From: Ligula intestinalis
Lineage: Eukaryota; Platyhelminthes; Cestoda; Diphyllobothriidea; Diphyllobothriidae
DNA: 64,000 nucleotides
NCBI GenBank assembly: GCA_036362985.1
Contig: JAYGXS010000003.1
Span: 32,854,554-32,918,553, forward strand
Direction of reading: 5' to 3'
Below are positions 33,330 to 43,660 of this stretch, in pieces; the first letter of the stretch is position 1, and each line of letters opens with the position of its first letter. The notes beneath the pieces are model-generated. The model worked only from the letters and a program-made list of their open reading frames with translations. It was not told the DNA's origin and searched no databases. A program made the translations under genes and the position numbers.

Positions 33330-35770
33330 AGAGCCAGAAAAATTGTTTACAATGCTGGCAATAGAAAATCATGCTGTACAAGTCGCATTTTTTTAAATAG
33401 AACGACATCGATTCTTCTTTTAAACTCCGCTATTGTGTCAGCGAAAACCGTCTCGCTTGGTATTAAGTTCAAAGGTCAGACCACGCGTTGACTGAAGAAA
33501 TATTTTCGGAGGTCTAATCGAGTGCGTTCGTTTGTGACCTTGTAAGGGTGGCCACGCAGGTGAGTGGTGGTGGCTAATTCGAAGAAATCCTCTAATCTCA
33601 AGGAGGAACTGTGGCCCCGGATTATCCAGAATGTCCAGAGCAGGCTGCACTGAACGTTCCTGTGAGACAAAGGAAAAAAGTAAAGTTTGATCAATCTCTC
33701 CTGATATGGTAAGTCCCTGAGACCATCGACCATCTTTGTCACCCTGCGTTGCACTTGTTCAAGAAGGTCCATATCCTTCAACCACAGTGACCACACTGGC
33801 ATTCCGTATTCAAGATGTGGTCTCACAAAGGCGCCAAATATTTTCTCAAAGAGTTCAGGTGGGAAGATTTTGAACGTTCGTCTGATCCAGTGCAGGATAC
33901 TAGTTGCCTTCTGGACAGCCTTTTTAGAGTGCTCTGTTGGCATCAAGTTCGCGGTTGTCCATATACCCAGGTCCTTGTGTGTATAAACCTCATTTAATGC
34001 GGTGCCATCGATAAAGTAACTGTGTTTTGGCGACACTTTTCGCCCTGGGCTTATGTGTAGAACCAGACACTTGGATAAATTAAAGTTAAGAAGCCATGTG
34101 GATGACCAGATAACCAGTTTATCAATGTTCGACTGTTATCTCTTTACGTCGTCGGCGCAGCTAACTTCAGCCCATATTTTTATGTCATCCGCAAACATGA
34201 CAGCTGCGCAATCAAGCTCATTGAGGCAGTCGTTTATGTAAATCAGGAATAGCAGTGGACCCAAAACTGAGCCTTGTGGTACACCACGCTCGACCTTTGT
34301 CCATTCCGAGGTTGAGTTTCCGACAACGACCCTCTGTTCTCTGAGGGACAAGAAACTGCTACTCCATTTATACATTCTTCCTTGAATTTCCACGTCCCAA
34401 ATCTTCTGTAGACGAAGCCTGTGTGGTACATTATCGGAGGCCTTTTTGAAGTCGAAAAATATGACATCAATTTGATAGCCTTTATCTGTGGCTTTTGTCC
34501 ACTTCTTCTGTGAGTAAAGAGCACTCGTGAGGCAAGAGCGTCCTGGGCGAAAGCCCTGCTGTACATCACATAGTATTTTGTTGCTTTCCACGAATTCCAT
34601 TTAATTTTTTCTTGATAATGCGCTCCATTATTTTGCACGCGATTCAAGCTAGACTGACAGGACGTAATTTGCGCAATCAAGTCGTGAACATCCCTTTTAG
34701 ATCGGGGTGACGTTTGCCTACTTCCATTCTTCTGGGAGTTCACCTTCTTCAAAAGATCTCTGAAAGATGGCAGCCAGAGGTTTGCACAGTTCGTTAGCTA
34801 ATTTTCTTAATGCTAGTGCAGGAATTTTGTCCGGCTCAGGTGATTTGGCAGGCTTAAGTTGGAGGAATGCGGCCCTCACAGTGTTTCGTGAAAACTCTAG
34901 GTCCTCTATTTTGGGCAAGGGTAAGGTAAGTTAGGGTGCAGTTATCAGTAGATGAGTGGGCGTACCGTCAGCAAAAGTTGTAGGTTCTCGGGTGAAGATG
35001 GATTCAAAGAAATCAGAGAGGAGGGAGGCTTTCATCTGATCTTCGGTCGACAGTTGTCCATCTGCTGATCTTAGGGCAGGGATCAGTTCCTGAGATCTCT
35101 TCGTGCTTCGTATATACCCATACATTTTCTTTGGGTGTTCTAATGACTTGTGTAGTATGTTCAACTCGTATTTCTTGCGCAGTTTAGTATATTCACTTTT
35201 ACAAATTTTAAATTGTTGCTTATACTCCCGTAAGAGTTTATCGGAGCCGGTTAGTCTGTAACGCCTCCAGAAGCGGTTTCTTTTTATGAAGGCGCCCCGC
35301 AAGTTTGAATTTATCCACTTCGGGCGATTTGGACTTGTCTTTCTTCTGAAGGGGCAGTTGAGACAAACAGTTCTTTTCAGCGTTGAGCTAAAGGTCAGCC
35401 ACTGTTCATTTGCTCCACCTTGGAGGTCTGTTTCTCATGATACCTCTGACAATTCTCTTCTCATTAGTGGGTAGATGCCCTTCCAAATATTAATTTCCCA
35501 TGTATCGGATAAATAGGGTTTGGAGAACAGCGAGTACTCGAAATACAGCATAATGTGGTCACTTGACGCTAATGGGGGTCGACTCTGTAGGTCAATCACA
35601 GTTTCCTCCTCTCGGGTAAAGATAAGGTCAAGACAGTTCGACTGTTGTCCTTCCCTAGTTCGCGTTCCAAACATGACGATCTGGCAGAGCAGTTTTTCTG
35701 TGACCCGTTGTAGTAGTTTGTGATTGAAGTTGTCTGGAAGACCTCCCTTAAGTTCAGACAACGCCGGTTT
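33330..35770 (-). mobile_element. CR1/jockey-like non-LTR retrotransposon A, 5'-truncated
   Basis: The minus strand carries the end of the endonuclease (35761-35435: NCLDLIFTREEETVID, then ASSDHIMLYFEY), a linker (35302-34931: KSEYTKLRKKYELNILH; FFESIFTRE) and the reverse transcriptase (34918-33350). All lie close to the expected spacing for one element. It starts abruptly inside the endonuclease, as 5'-truncated insertions do. The 3' end near 33330 lies about 200 bp from the 5' end of element B in the same orientation. Confidence 0.85.
33350..34918 (-). pseudogene. CR1-like reverse transcriptase, nearly complete (element A)
   Basis: Minus-strand blocks in order: RAAFLQLKPAKSPEPDKIPA (fingers), GELPEEWK, then CDVQQGFRPGRSCLT, DVIFFDFKKASDNVPHRL (AFD changed to ASD), GVPQGSVLGPLLFLIYIND and AVMFADDIKIW; FADD at 34184-34195 is intact. 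Next are HSYFIDGTALNEVYTHKDLG, HLEYGMPVWSLW, LEQVQRRVTKMV and the C-terminal LRGHPYKVTNERTRLDLRKY with FFSQRVV. The polymerase is almost whole but broken by frameshifts near 34130, 34600-34720 and 33470. It is the best preserved reverse transcriptase in the window. Confidence 0.88.
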
Positions 35771-36847
35771 CTCCTCTTTGAGGAGAAAGCGAGGGAATTT
35801 CTTCAGCTGCTCAATTTTTATTTCATACTACTCATCCCTGTTGTTATACAGTTGCTTACGCTCAGCTGTGATTACCAACTTTATATCCATTTTTACCACA
35901 ACACCCAGTTTGTAATGAATGGGCCCCTTGTGCCTTAAATATAAAATTCATTACAGCCTTTTATCTGTTAGGCGACGCATCACCGTATCTTTGATGAAGG
36001 TCTTCAATATCTTGGAAGTTGTGGGCGTGTATTTATTGACCCGAAACAATCAAATGACGTAAATTGGATGTGTATAAGAATAGGCAAAACTTGCGATTTT
36101 CCATAAACTGCAAAATGTTACGCTTTCGAGAGGGGGACTCAATAGCATACGCAGTAGAGATAAAAAAATCTAATTTATACTAGCCTTGAGAATGCTGATC
36201 AACACGCCATCTGATTCAGGACTATAAGACTGACAAAACTTCGAACGTTTATTTGAACGTTCCAGAGGGTGAAAGTTATAGTTTCGAGAACGGCACCGGT
36301 CCAAACCTGGATGATCGGAAGTATTGCGATCAGTTTTTTAAGAAATTTTCTGGAAAGGAAAATATTGAAACGATAAGCCTTACACTTGGTGCCAGCAATG
36401 GGATGCTGCATTTTTCATCAGCTGTGTGGGAAAAGATTTTCGTGGCACTTAACGGAACGTTTGGCTTCATCTGCTAATAGCTTTTCTTCGGCCAGCCTCT
36501 CAGCCCACCCAAAGGTAAGTCAGATCAAAAGAGGAAACATTATGTCGTTTTATAGATGGAACCAAAGTGAGAGTCTACGCAGCCTACCGTGAAAATGTAC
36601 AAGGAGGTGGACCTCATCCGTCACATTAATTATTTTCTTACGGGAACAAGACTAGAAATCGTTGGATCCAAAGTATTTTACCATTCATCCATACAAAAAT
36701 TCACATTCAAACTTAATAAGATATCAAACCAATCGTGGGAATGTGGATGTGTCAATAATTCTGCCAACTGAGCTGATCGGAAATCGAAGAATAAACTCGC
36801 TTTTTTGAAAAAATATCGTCAGTTACGAGTTCGAGTATAGAAGCAAC
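35771..36847. other. No recognisable gene
   Basis: A 74-codon plus frame (36253-36477) and a 60-codon one (36589-36771) look coding-like in composition. An acceptor-like string (gaacgttccag) precedes 36265 and a gtaagt lies at 36514. No family is recognisable, so I do not call an exon. Confidence 0.35.
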
Positions 36848-37221
36848 TGTTATGTATGCCCGTCCGTAGGGTCGGGACTTCCTGACGCGATGTGCGCGTC
36901 AAGTGCTCGTCAAGGTCACGGGCAAGTGTTCACCCCTTTCTTTGTTCTGACTACCCAGTCTTCTCTCCTGGCTAGCGGGCTGAACCCTTTCCTTATTCTG
37001 ATCGGCCAGCATTCACCTTATTACATTTACCGCACACCATATACAGCGCGTTTTCAACATAATTCGTCGCTTGAACTGTGCTCTCGTCCTCAGTACACGT
37101 CCTGCCTGCAGAAAGTCCTCTGTTTTGCTTATATGAAATTCTGCCTACGGGCAGCCTTTTGTTTCGCATGCATTACATTCGTCCTGTCTACAAATGGCCT
37201 TCCAGTTTTAAAACATAACAA
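36848..37221 (+). mobile_element. Probable solo LTR, 374 bp
   Basis: It begins tgttatgtatgcccgtccgt and ends aaaacataacaa; tgttatgt and acataaca are mutual inverted repeats. Perfect 4-bp duplications caac lie at 36844-36847 and 37222-37225. The 116-codon frame inside (36890-37240) crosses the LTR end and is not a gene. It is paired in length and end structure with 23933-24308. Confidence 0.72.
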
Positions 37222-37269
37222 CAACTATGTCGTGGTCTAAACTTCCCAGGGAGGTCTAGAGATGACATA

Positions 37270-37880
37270 GAAAATGACGTTTTAGTTTAGTTTATTGATG
37301 GAAGTTGGCATGAGCCTATGAGTACACTATTTGCAACGTGTAATTAAGTGCAGTGTACAGAGTAATTATGCGAGTGGCATAAATTACAAAGGGGACTATT
37401 AAAGTGAAAATTGAGGGTGAGAGTTCCTGAAGTGGAGTTAAATCCTTCGCACTCCGACTCATTTTCGAACATACATCTGGTAAGATTTCTTTCAAAACAT
37501 TCTAGCGATGATTACATCACACGTTTGTAGGTAGGGCCTTCCAGGGCTTGGCCACTCTGACGGCGATGGAGAACCTGCACTCATCTAGCCTTGCTTGTTG
37601 AAAGCGCAGTTTAATGGGTGACCTCAGAGATTGGTGATGTAGGAAATTCAAAAAGTCCGCCAAACGCCAGGCAGTAATCCAGTGTCCTTACAATGCGGAA
37701 CGCTGTAAACGTCTACAGAAAATTTGATCAAATATGTTTGATCCTTGCCTGTGAAAGTTGACTACTTGATCCCACATGCCGATTTCTACGGCCTTAAAGA
37801 AGTCCTCCAACTGTCTTGGAACAGAGGGTGGAAACAATCGAACCTCAGGACGATTAAAGTCACCGGCAGTCAAGCAATAC
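37270..37880 (-). pseudogene. CR1-like relic D with the reverse transcriptase deleted
   Basis: The minus strand begins with an endonuclease piece, TAGDFNRPEVRLFPPSVP (GDFN motif) and WDQVVNFHRQGSNIFDQIF, ending near 37690. It passes directly to a C-terminal tail (SLRSPIKLRFQQARLDECRF; VRVAKPWKALPTNV), which in intact CR1-like proteins follows the thumb. The complete polymerase, some 400-500 residues, is missing between them, so this is an internal-deletion derivative. An untranslated stretch follows to about 37270. Confidence 0.72.
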
Positions 37881-39259
37881 TTGCAATTTTAGTTGACCGT
37901 GGTTCGAAGTTCTTGCGAGAAACAAAGATTGTAAGCCTCAGTTGCGTTGAGGGGGGTGATAGAAAAAGCCAACGAGTCAATAGTGTTTAGGTTTTAAAGT
38001 AACTCGGAGCCAGCAGCGGTTTATGTTGGATGGTCCAACGACTAAAATGTAATCGATTGTTTAACAAAGATACAGATACTTCTCCCATGACTGTTATTAC
38101 AATTATTTCGATTGAAGGCACAGCCTAGAAGGGCGAATTCGGAATCGACTACATAGGGTGGTGCCCATACTTCTGCTACTTAAACCATATCTGAACGGTT
38201 GACGAAGACCATAAATTAGAGCAGGAACCGCTCATAAAGCAAATATCGGATATTTAAAAGGAACAGTTTAAGAGGCACACATTTAGCTTCTGAGGAAGAA
38301 CAGCTAGTATATGATAGCCAATATATTATTTTGATACCTTTGACAAATACTTACTGCTAAGTGTTCCCTATCATTAATCCATCTCCAGTTTTCAGCAGCT
38401 AGTCCATATAACTAGTATAAACCACCCGTAGTACAAAATTGAACGATACGACCAGCTTTAAAAAAAAATAAAAAACGGGTACAATATAGCGGCCGAACGC
38501 TCCGAGGGTAACATACACTTAGTAACGTGAAACGCCGGGAATAAATTTTGGCCAAGTCTAAATCGAATAGTGTTGTTAAACTCGTCAGCACTCATTCAAA
38601 CCATAAGGGTGAACAAGAATTCGAGGAGTCATGAAAGAACACGAACCAAATATATAGTAATGAGATAAGGGTACAAAAATGATGACTCACTTTGAGGGTT
38701 GACCTGTCTAGGCAGGACGGGATACTGACTTTCCGCTAAACAACCGGTGGAGAATGCAGTGCTGTGGACAATTTTGGAATTTTTTGAAATTTATATTTTT
38801 CAGCGCCGGTACGGCACTATCTGTACAAAGTTAATTTCGAAAAAATAAAAATTCAAAAAATTGACAATATGTGCAAGTAGACGTAGAAAGTCGTAACAAT
38901 GTCAGCAGAAATTGTCCTTTGGGGGCAACATTTAGCAATTTTTTGCAAGTTATTTTGTACTAAAAATGAAAAATTATGGCAGTTAAAAAAAACTCTTACA
39001 GTGAAAATGGAGACAGTGTTCAACGGGCCTCCATGTTCAAAAAGTGTGCAAGAGAAAAGAACTACTTAGGAAGATAGTAGTAGGAACATAGTAGTAGAGC
39101 GGAAATAGGTGTGGGTGGTCTGATGAAGGTGAGTAGTCAACGAAACTGCAGCATTTTAGACTGAGTACTTCCGCGTGGCTTCGTTTGATTCAGCGGTGGT
39201 TAATGGAAACATCTAGGTTCTCGGAGGACACGAGGCAGAGAGAATAGTTTCAAGCGGAT
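37881..39259. other. No recognisable gene
   Basis: AT-rich spacer. Bases 39120-39145 contain a hammerhead-like core (CTGATGA...GAAA) without a usable cleavage string. The part next to 39260 may be the 3' untranslated end of element C1. Confidence 0.4.
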
Positions 39260-41297
39260 CTCCTAAATTCCCGATGGTCCTTTCTCGGGGTCATGGAGAA
39301 AGCTGCTCGGAAAAGATGAGGAGAAAAGAAGGTTAATAGAATCAGTGTTAAGATAAATATGCAGTCTCCGTTTGAAAGCAGACAGTCTAGTTAACGACCT
39401 TATTTCGACTGGCAAGTTTTTCCAAAGAAAGCTATATCTGGAAGCAAAAAACAAGGAGCGTTTACATGAGGAAGATGCAGGAGGGGGCATAAAAAGTGCC
39501 GAGTTTCTTAGGTTTTAGGGACGGATGACGGGGGTAATAACAGAAGTCCTGGGTTAATTTGTGCTATTATTAAGCCGGAAAAGGAGACAAAAGCCTGCTT
39601 CCAATCTCCTGAACCAAAGGAACCTTAGTTTCGTCAATTGACATCTATTTGAGTAACAAGTATTAGAAGCTGTCCGATACAGCAGTTTTTGTGTGAAAAT
39701 TTTTTGAATTTGTTCAATTTTTGAACGGCTACCTTCATTCATGAGACCGAAAAAGGGGCAACAGTATTCGAAGATGTGAAACACGAACATAGGATAAAGT
39801 CTTAATTTCATTTCAGGAAGATAGAAATTATAAGATATAAAGTCGCAAATCTGTGCAGGTTCGGCTTTAATTCTATCGGCGTGAGGAGAAAGGTCTTATT
39901 TATTGGTGTAGCTTAATCCTAGGTCCTTGATAATAGAGCATTCAGTTGTGGCAGCCTTTCAGGCCCAAAGCACATTTATCGGCACTTAGAAGGGAGAACT
40001 CCATCTGCCATGTTGAGGTCCACGCCGAAAGAGCGTGCAGATCAGAATGAATTTGTTCTAGGCATCTCGCGGCCGTAGAGTTAGAGAAGGAGTAAACACA
40101 ATTGAGATCATCTGCATAAATACAAGATTGGGAGTGTTTAACACTCAATGATATATCATTTATGCAGAGCAAGAAGAGCAGAGGACCTAGCACGGTACCT
40201 TGAAGGACACCACTCAAAATTGCGGTAGGAGTAGAGTATGAGGATCCCACTAAGACCTTTTTTGTCGATTTGAAAGATAAGATCTGATGAAGTCAGTAAG
40301 AGGACTACGAAATCCTATAGCCTCTAGTTTGGCTAGGAGCCTCCTGTGAGGAACTTTATCAAATGCTTTACTACGGTCAAAAAAGATAACAACCACAGAT
40401 AGATGGTCATTACGAAAAGAAGTAAGTAGATTTAGAAAAGACATGTGGCATGTTTCACAAGATCGGTCCGGTAAAAAGCCATGCTGTGAGGAGCTGAGAA
40501 TATTATTGTTTATGCAGAAATCTGTAATTTTTTGGCAATTAGTTTTTCAAAGAGTTTAGCCAGAGAGGGCGTTTTATGAACACCGTTAATATCTGATCGG
40601 GAACCCGACTTAAATACGGGAATTATAATAGAAGTTTTCCAGTAGTCCGGGAAAAAGCCATTCTCAAGAAACACTGAAAATAACTGACTCAGTAAGGGTG
40701 GGAAATCTCTTAATTGTTTGATGAGTGAGTTTGGAATGTTATGAGTTCCAACCGGATGTGAATTTTTCAGATGACTTATTTCTTTTTGAATACAAGTGGG
40801 TGAGAAATTAAGGGTACTGAGATTTGAATCACACAGCAGGGGATTACAGGATTGGGGCTAGTTTCGATGGTAAAGAACTTGGCAAAAAATGAATTTAGCA
40901 ATGCTGCTTTCTCCAAATCCTCTGTAGCAAAATGATTGTTGCCATTGAGTAAGGGAGGAATGACTTGCTGAAGCTTAGCCGACGACCGAAGACGGAAGAC
41001 TTGAGCAACTGATCTGGAAGAATTTGCATCACTTAATGCTGTGGCCTCTCTACGCCTATCTCGTGCAAGCCTTATTTTAAGCGCTAATTCAAATATTTGC
41101 GCTATTCTTAAGTGAACTGATAAAGAGCTATATGACGTATCCTTAAGTTCTTTTTGTAATATCTTAAGTCTATTTTGGAGAAAATGTGGCACAGTAGAAC
41201 AAGCTGAATTTGATTTAAAAATCTTAAGTGGGGTAAGAGCTTGAATATTTTCTGTTAGGTTTTGCAATAGCTCCTGGAAGAAGTAGGGATCGTCAAG
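39260..41297 (-). pseudogene. CR1-like reverse transcriptase of C1
   Basis: After the insertion the minus strand reads DDPYFFQELLQNLTENIQ and a 160-codon linker (KILQKELKDTSYSSLSVHLR). Next are VVVIFFDRSKAFDKVPHRRL, SGVLQGTVLGPLLFLLCIND and SCIYADDLNC; YADD at 40107-40118 is intact. LYPMFVFHIFEYCCPFFG and LTKLRFLWFRRLEAGFCLLF follow, with the C-terminal SRYSFLWKNLPVEIRSLTRL (39490-39263). C2 has equivalents for all of these but the last. Frame breaks at about 40250, 39940, 39810 and 39500 inactivate it. Confidence 0.85.
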
Positions 41298-41756
41298 TGA
41301 AAGTATGCTATAGCAATTTGTAGACCTGTGTACCCGTTAGCTCATACGCACACAATATCTCAAAACTAATTGGCTAAAATATCAGCGAAATTATTGGTGA
41401 GCACGCCTCAATTTGAATGCATGCAATTTGATTGGCTACTTCAACTGCTATGTCTGGCGGCGAGTTTGGACGGCATTCTGTCGTGTCTCAAGTGAGCCGC
41501 TGAACGCGTAAGTGGGCTCTGATTGTGTTGGCTTTATTTGTTGCTAAAATTATAATATTCTGAATTTTTTGATGGTATGTGGAAGCCTAAATCAAGGACT
41601 ACCCTTTGGAGAGAAGCTAAACGCGATTATCATGGGTTGCTTTGTAAAGTTGAGGAGGCAAACAGGAAAGCTTGGCCAACGACGTCTGATTCAGATGAAG
41701 ATTCCTCGTTGAGTGAATCTTACAGCTGTTCTTCATGCGGAACTTACGAAACCATT
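41298..41756 (+). mobile_element. Inserted segment: promoter-like block and first exon of a CACTA-like transposon
   Basis: It lies between NHELVNGF and DDPYFFQEL of C1, positions that are adjacent in C2 (NFINNF / MDSQDWQEL). It has inverted CCAAT boxes (attgg) at 41369, 41393 and 41431, then a plus-strand frame from 41577: MWKPKSRTTLWREAKRDYHG, then an acidic Ser-rich run (TSDSDEDSSLSESYSCSS). A basic start followed by an Asp/Ser-rich stretch is how many invertebrate CACTA-like proteins begin. Two of the CCAAT boxes have the same 62-bp spacing as a pair upstream of the transposase relic at 56190. No clear terminal repeats or target duplication. Confidence 0.45.
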
Positions 41757-42500
41757 TACTAATTCATGGTTTACGTTACCAAAGTCGAGGCTATTGCATT
41801 GTACATCGAGCTTTTTAGAAAGAGAGACTGGAAAACAACAGTGAATTAAGGCATGGTCACTTGTGAAAATATCACGATAAAAATTCATCAGAAGAAGGTG
41901 GACATCATTTGTAAAAATTAAATCTCATATGTTGTCATTTCTAGTCACTGAACTGACCAGTTGTGACATGTTTGAAAAGTTAATAGTGTCAACCAATTTC
42001 TAAAATCTTGGTGGACAGGTATTTGCATGCCAGTCAATGTCTGGCAGATTAAAATCACCTGCAACTTTTTTCAAACATTTCACACAGCTGCATTACATTA
42101 CTTGACTTACAGGAAGGATTGAAGACACACCCAATTATCGCTTTTTTATTGTGTAGCAGGCTGACTGAAATAAGACAAAAATTTCCAGAAAATGACGAAA
42201 TGCTCAGGTGATACGGTAAACGTACAAAGGATGATTTAATATAAAGAAGGTAACCACCACCACGCTTTTCAATGCAGTCTTGTCTGTACAAACTATAATT
42301 ATCTATGGCGAGTGTCGAGTCAGAAATAAGAGAGTGTGTCCAAGATTCAGTGACACAGAGCATATCTGGATTAAGCTCAAATGCTACTATTTTAAGTTCT
42401 GTCATCTTATTAACAACTGATCTCGCATTGAGTGAGACTAAACTGAGCGTTTTCTTCAAATGCAGGTTACGCTCGTCAGTGTTTATAAAAAAGGAAAACT
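41757..42500 (-). pseudogene. CR1-like AP endonuclease domain of C1
   Basis: The minus strand begins SLVSLNARSVVNKMTELKIV (the N motif of the fold). It continues NPDMLCVTESWTHSLISDS (E of the TESW motif), YSLYRQDCIEKRGGGYLLYI, FCLISVSLLHNKKAIIGCVF, then in another frame AGDFNLPDIDWHANTC, DLIFTNDVHLL and SDHALIHCCFPV. All catalytic landmarks (N, E, GDFN, SDH) are visible, which is rare in this window, but stops and a frameshift near 42055 separate them. Confidence 0.85.
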
Positions 42501-43640
42501 TGGTGGCGGAAAAGGAAACGGCATGGGAGAAACAAAAGGCGGAAAGCAAACTGGTCCTGGTCTACAGTTTGTCAAGTAATTATTATCAAATGAACGGTGA
42601 ATATTGTAGAAAGGCATATAAGAGGGGGCTCCATAGAAAAGATAGCTGAAGTGTGGCATGGGAAAACCAGAAGGGGGCATAAATATAGCATTTTGAGGCA
42701 TTATATCAAAATTTGACGGAAAATTTGTCTTCGTAAATTGCATGACTGGCTTTGAAAAACGGTTAATTTTATTAGCTGGCTGAATTATTTGGGGATGTTT
42801 ATGAGGTTTGGGGATAGGAAAAGCGCTAGCTTGAGCGGTTGGATCTTTGTTAGATACTGAGTTGTTATCGGTAATCATATTGCCAAATTTGAAAACTGAC
42901 GTAGATTTACTAGGGGCGTTCGTAGGTTTATTGTAATTTAAAGCTTTCACAGCCGTGGTTGACTTAGAAGGAGAACGACTTGACGAGGCTACAATCTCAC
43001 TCAAATCACGAGTAAGGTGAATGATAGAAGTATCAGAGGAAACTGACATTGATCCAGAGGGATGTGGGCTTACCTGAGCCGGAATGGCCGGCCTCAAGAC
43101 AACTTTTGGTTTTGTTGAACTGGAGCCAGAGTTCTCATTTGCAACTTTAGATCAAACCCGACGCTCCATTGGCATTTTATCCCTGCATACGAAAAGTTTA
43201 TTTTCCTTTAAATAGTTGGCTGACCGCTCATGCTGAGAGCATATAAGGTCTACTTCTATCGCCGAAAATTTTTTTACGAGAATCGGCGGGTTTTTGCTTC
43301 GGGATGAGAGTCTTTTAGCTTCTGCAACTTTAAAATTAATGCCACAAGATTAAAGAAACTGAACAGCAACATCTATATGTTGTTTATCTTTTGAAGCATT
43401 TTTCAAAAGAAAATTAAAATTCCTTTTTTGCCGATCACGGATCTCAGTAGACAGTGTATTGACGAAAGGCTCTAGTTTCTCACATTAGTGAGAAGTGAGT
43501 GTAGATACCTTTCCATCAAAGATGGCACCAAGGACCGTAAACAGACAAGCATATTGGTTATAAAACTTACTAAATTTGGCTAAAGCATCAAGATCAAGTT
43601 TCTTCATGCTTAAGATTGGTTTATCGTTAGGAGGATTGGT
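42483..43640 (-). pseudogene. ORF1 of CR1-like element C1
   Basis: The N-terminal part (about 43640-43120) has pieces like DLDALAKFSKFYNQYACLF, FNFLLKNASKDKQHIDVAVQ, INFKVAEAKRLSSRSKNPPI and HERSANYLKENKLFVCRDKM, interrupted by stops. This is a basic, probably RNA-binding ORF1 domain. The C-terminal 204-codon frame (43097-42483) is rich in Ser, Pro, Asn and Phe (NAIFMPPSGFPMPHFSYLF; FPFPPPSFPFL), a low-complexity tail. C2 has the matching Ser/Pro-rich block at 60562-60131. Confidence 0.65.
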
Positions 43641-43660
43641 ATTACGGTTAATTTACGTCT

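Larger units (their letters stand above)
39260..43660 (-). mobile_element. CR1-like non-LTR retrotransposon C1, long copy with an insertion
   Basis: The minus strand has ORF1 (about 43640-42483), endonuclease (about 42500-41757), a foreign segment (41756-41298), then linker and reverse transcriptase to the C-terminus (41297-39260). Protein blocks match copy C2 at 57318-61140 one by one, which confirms a family of about 4 kb. Stops and frameshifts throughout show decay. Confidence 0.85.

Noticed and set aside
36890..37240. 116-codon plus-strand frame with hydrophobic segments
   Set aside because: It lies inside the probable solo LTR and runs across its 3' boundary.
39120..39150. Third hammerhead-like core (CTGATGA, GAAA)
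   Set aside because: Stem II pairs at four of five positions, but the string after GAAA is CTGCAGC with no UH cleavage site or stem III, and no Penelope protein sequence is adjacent. Kept only as a curiosity.
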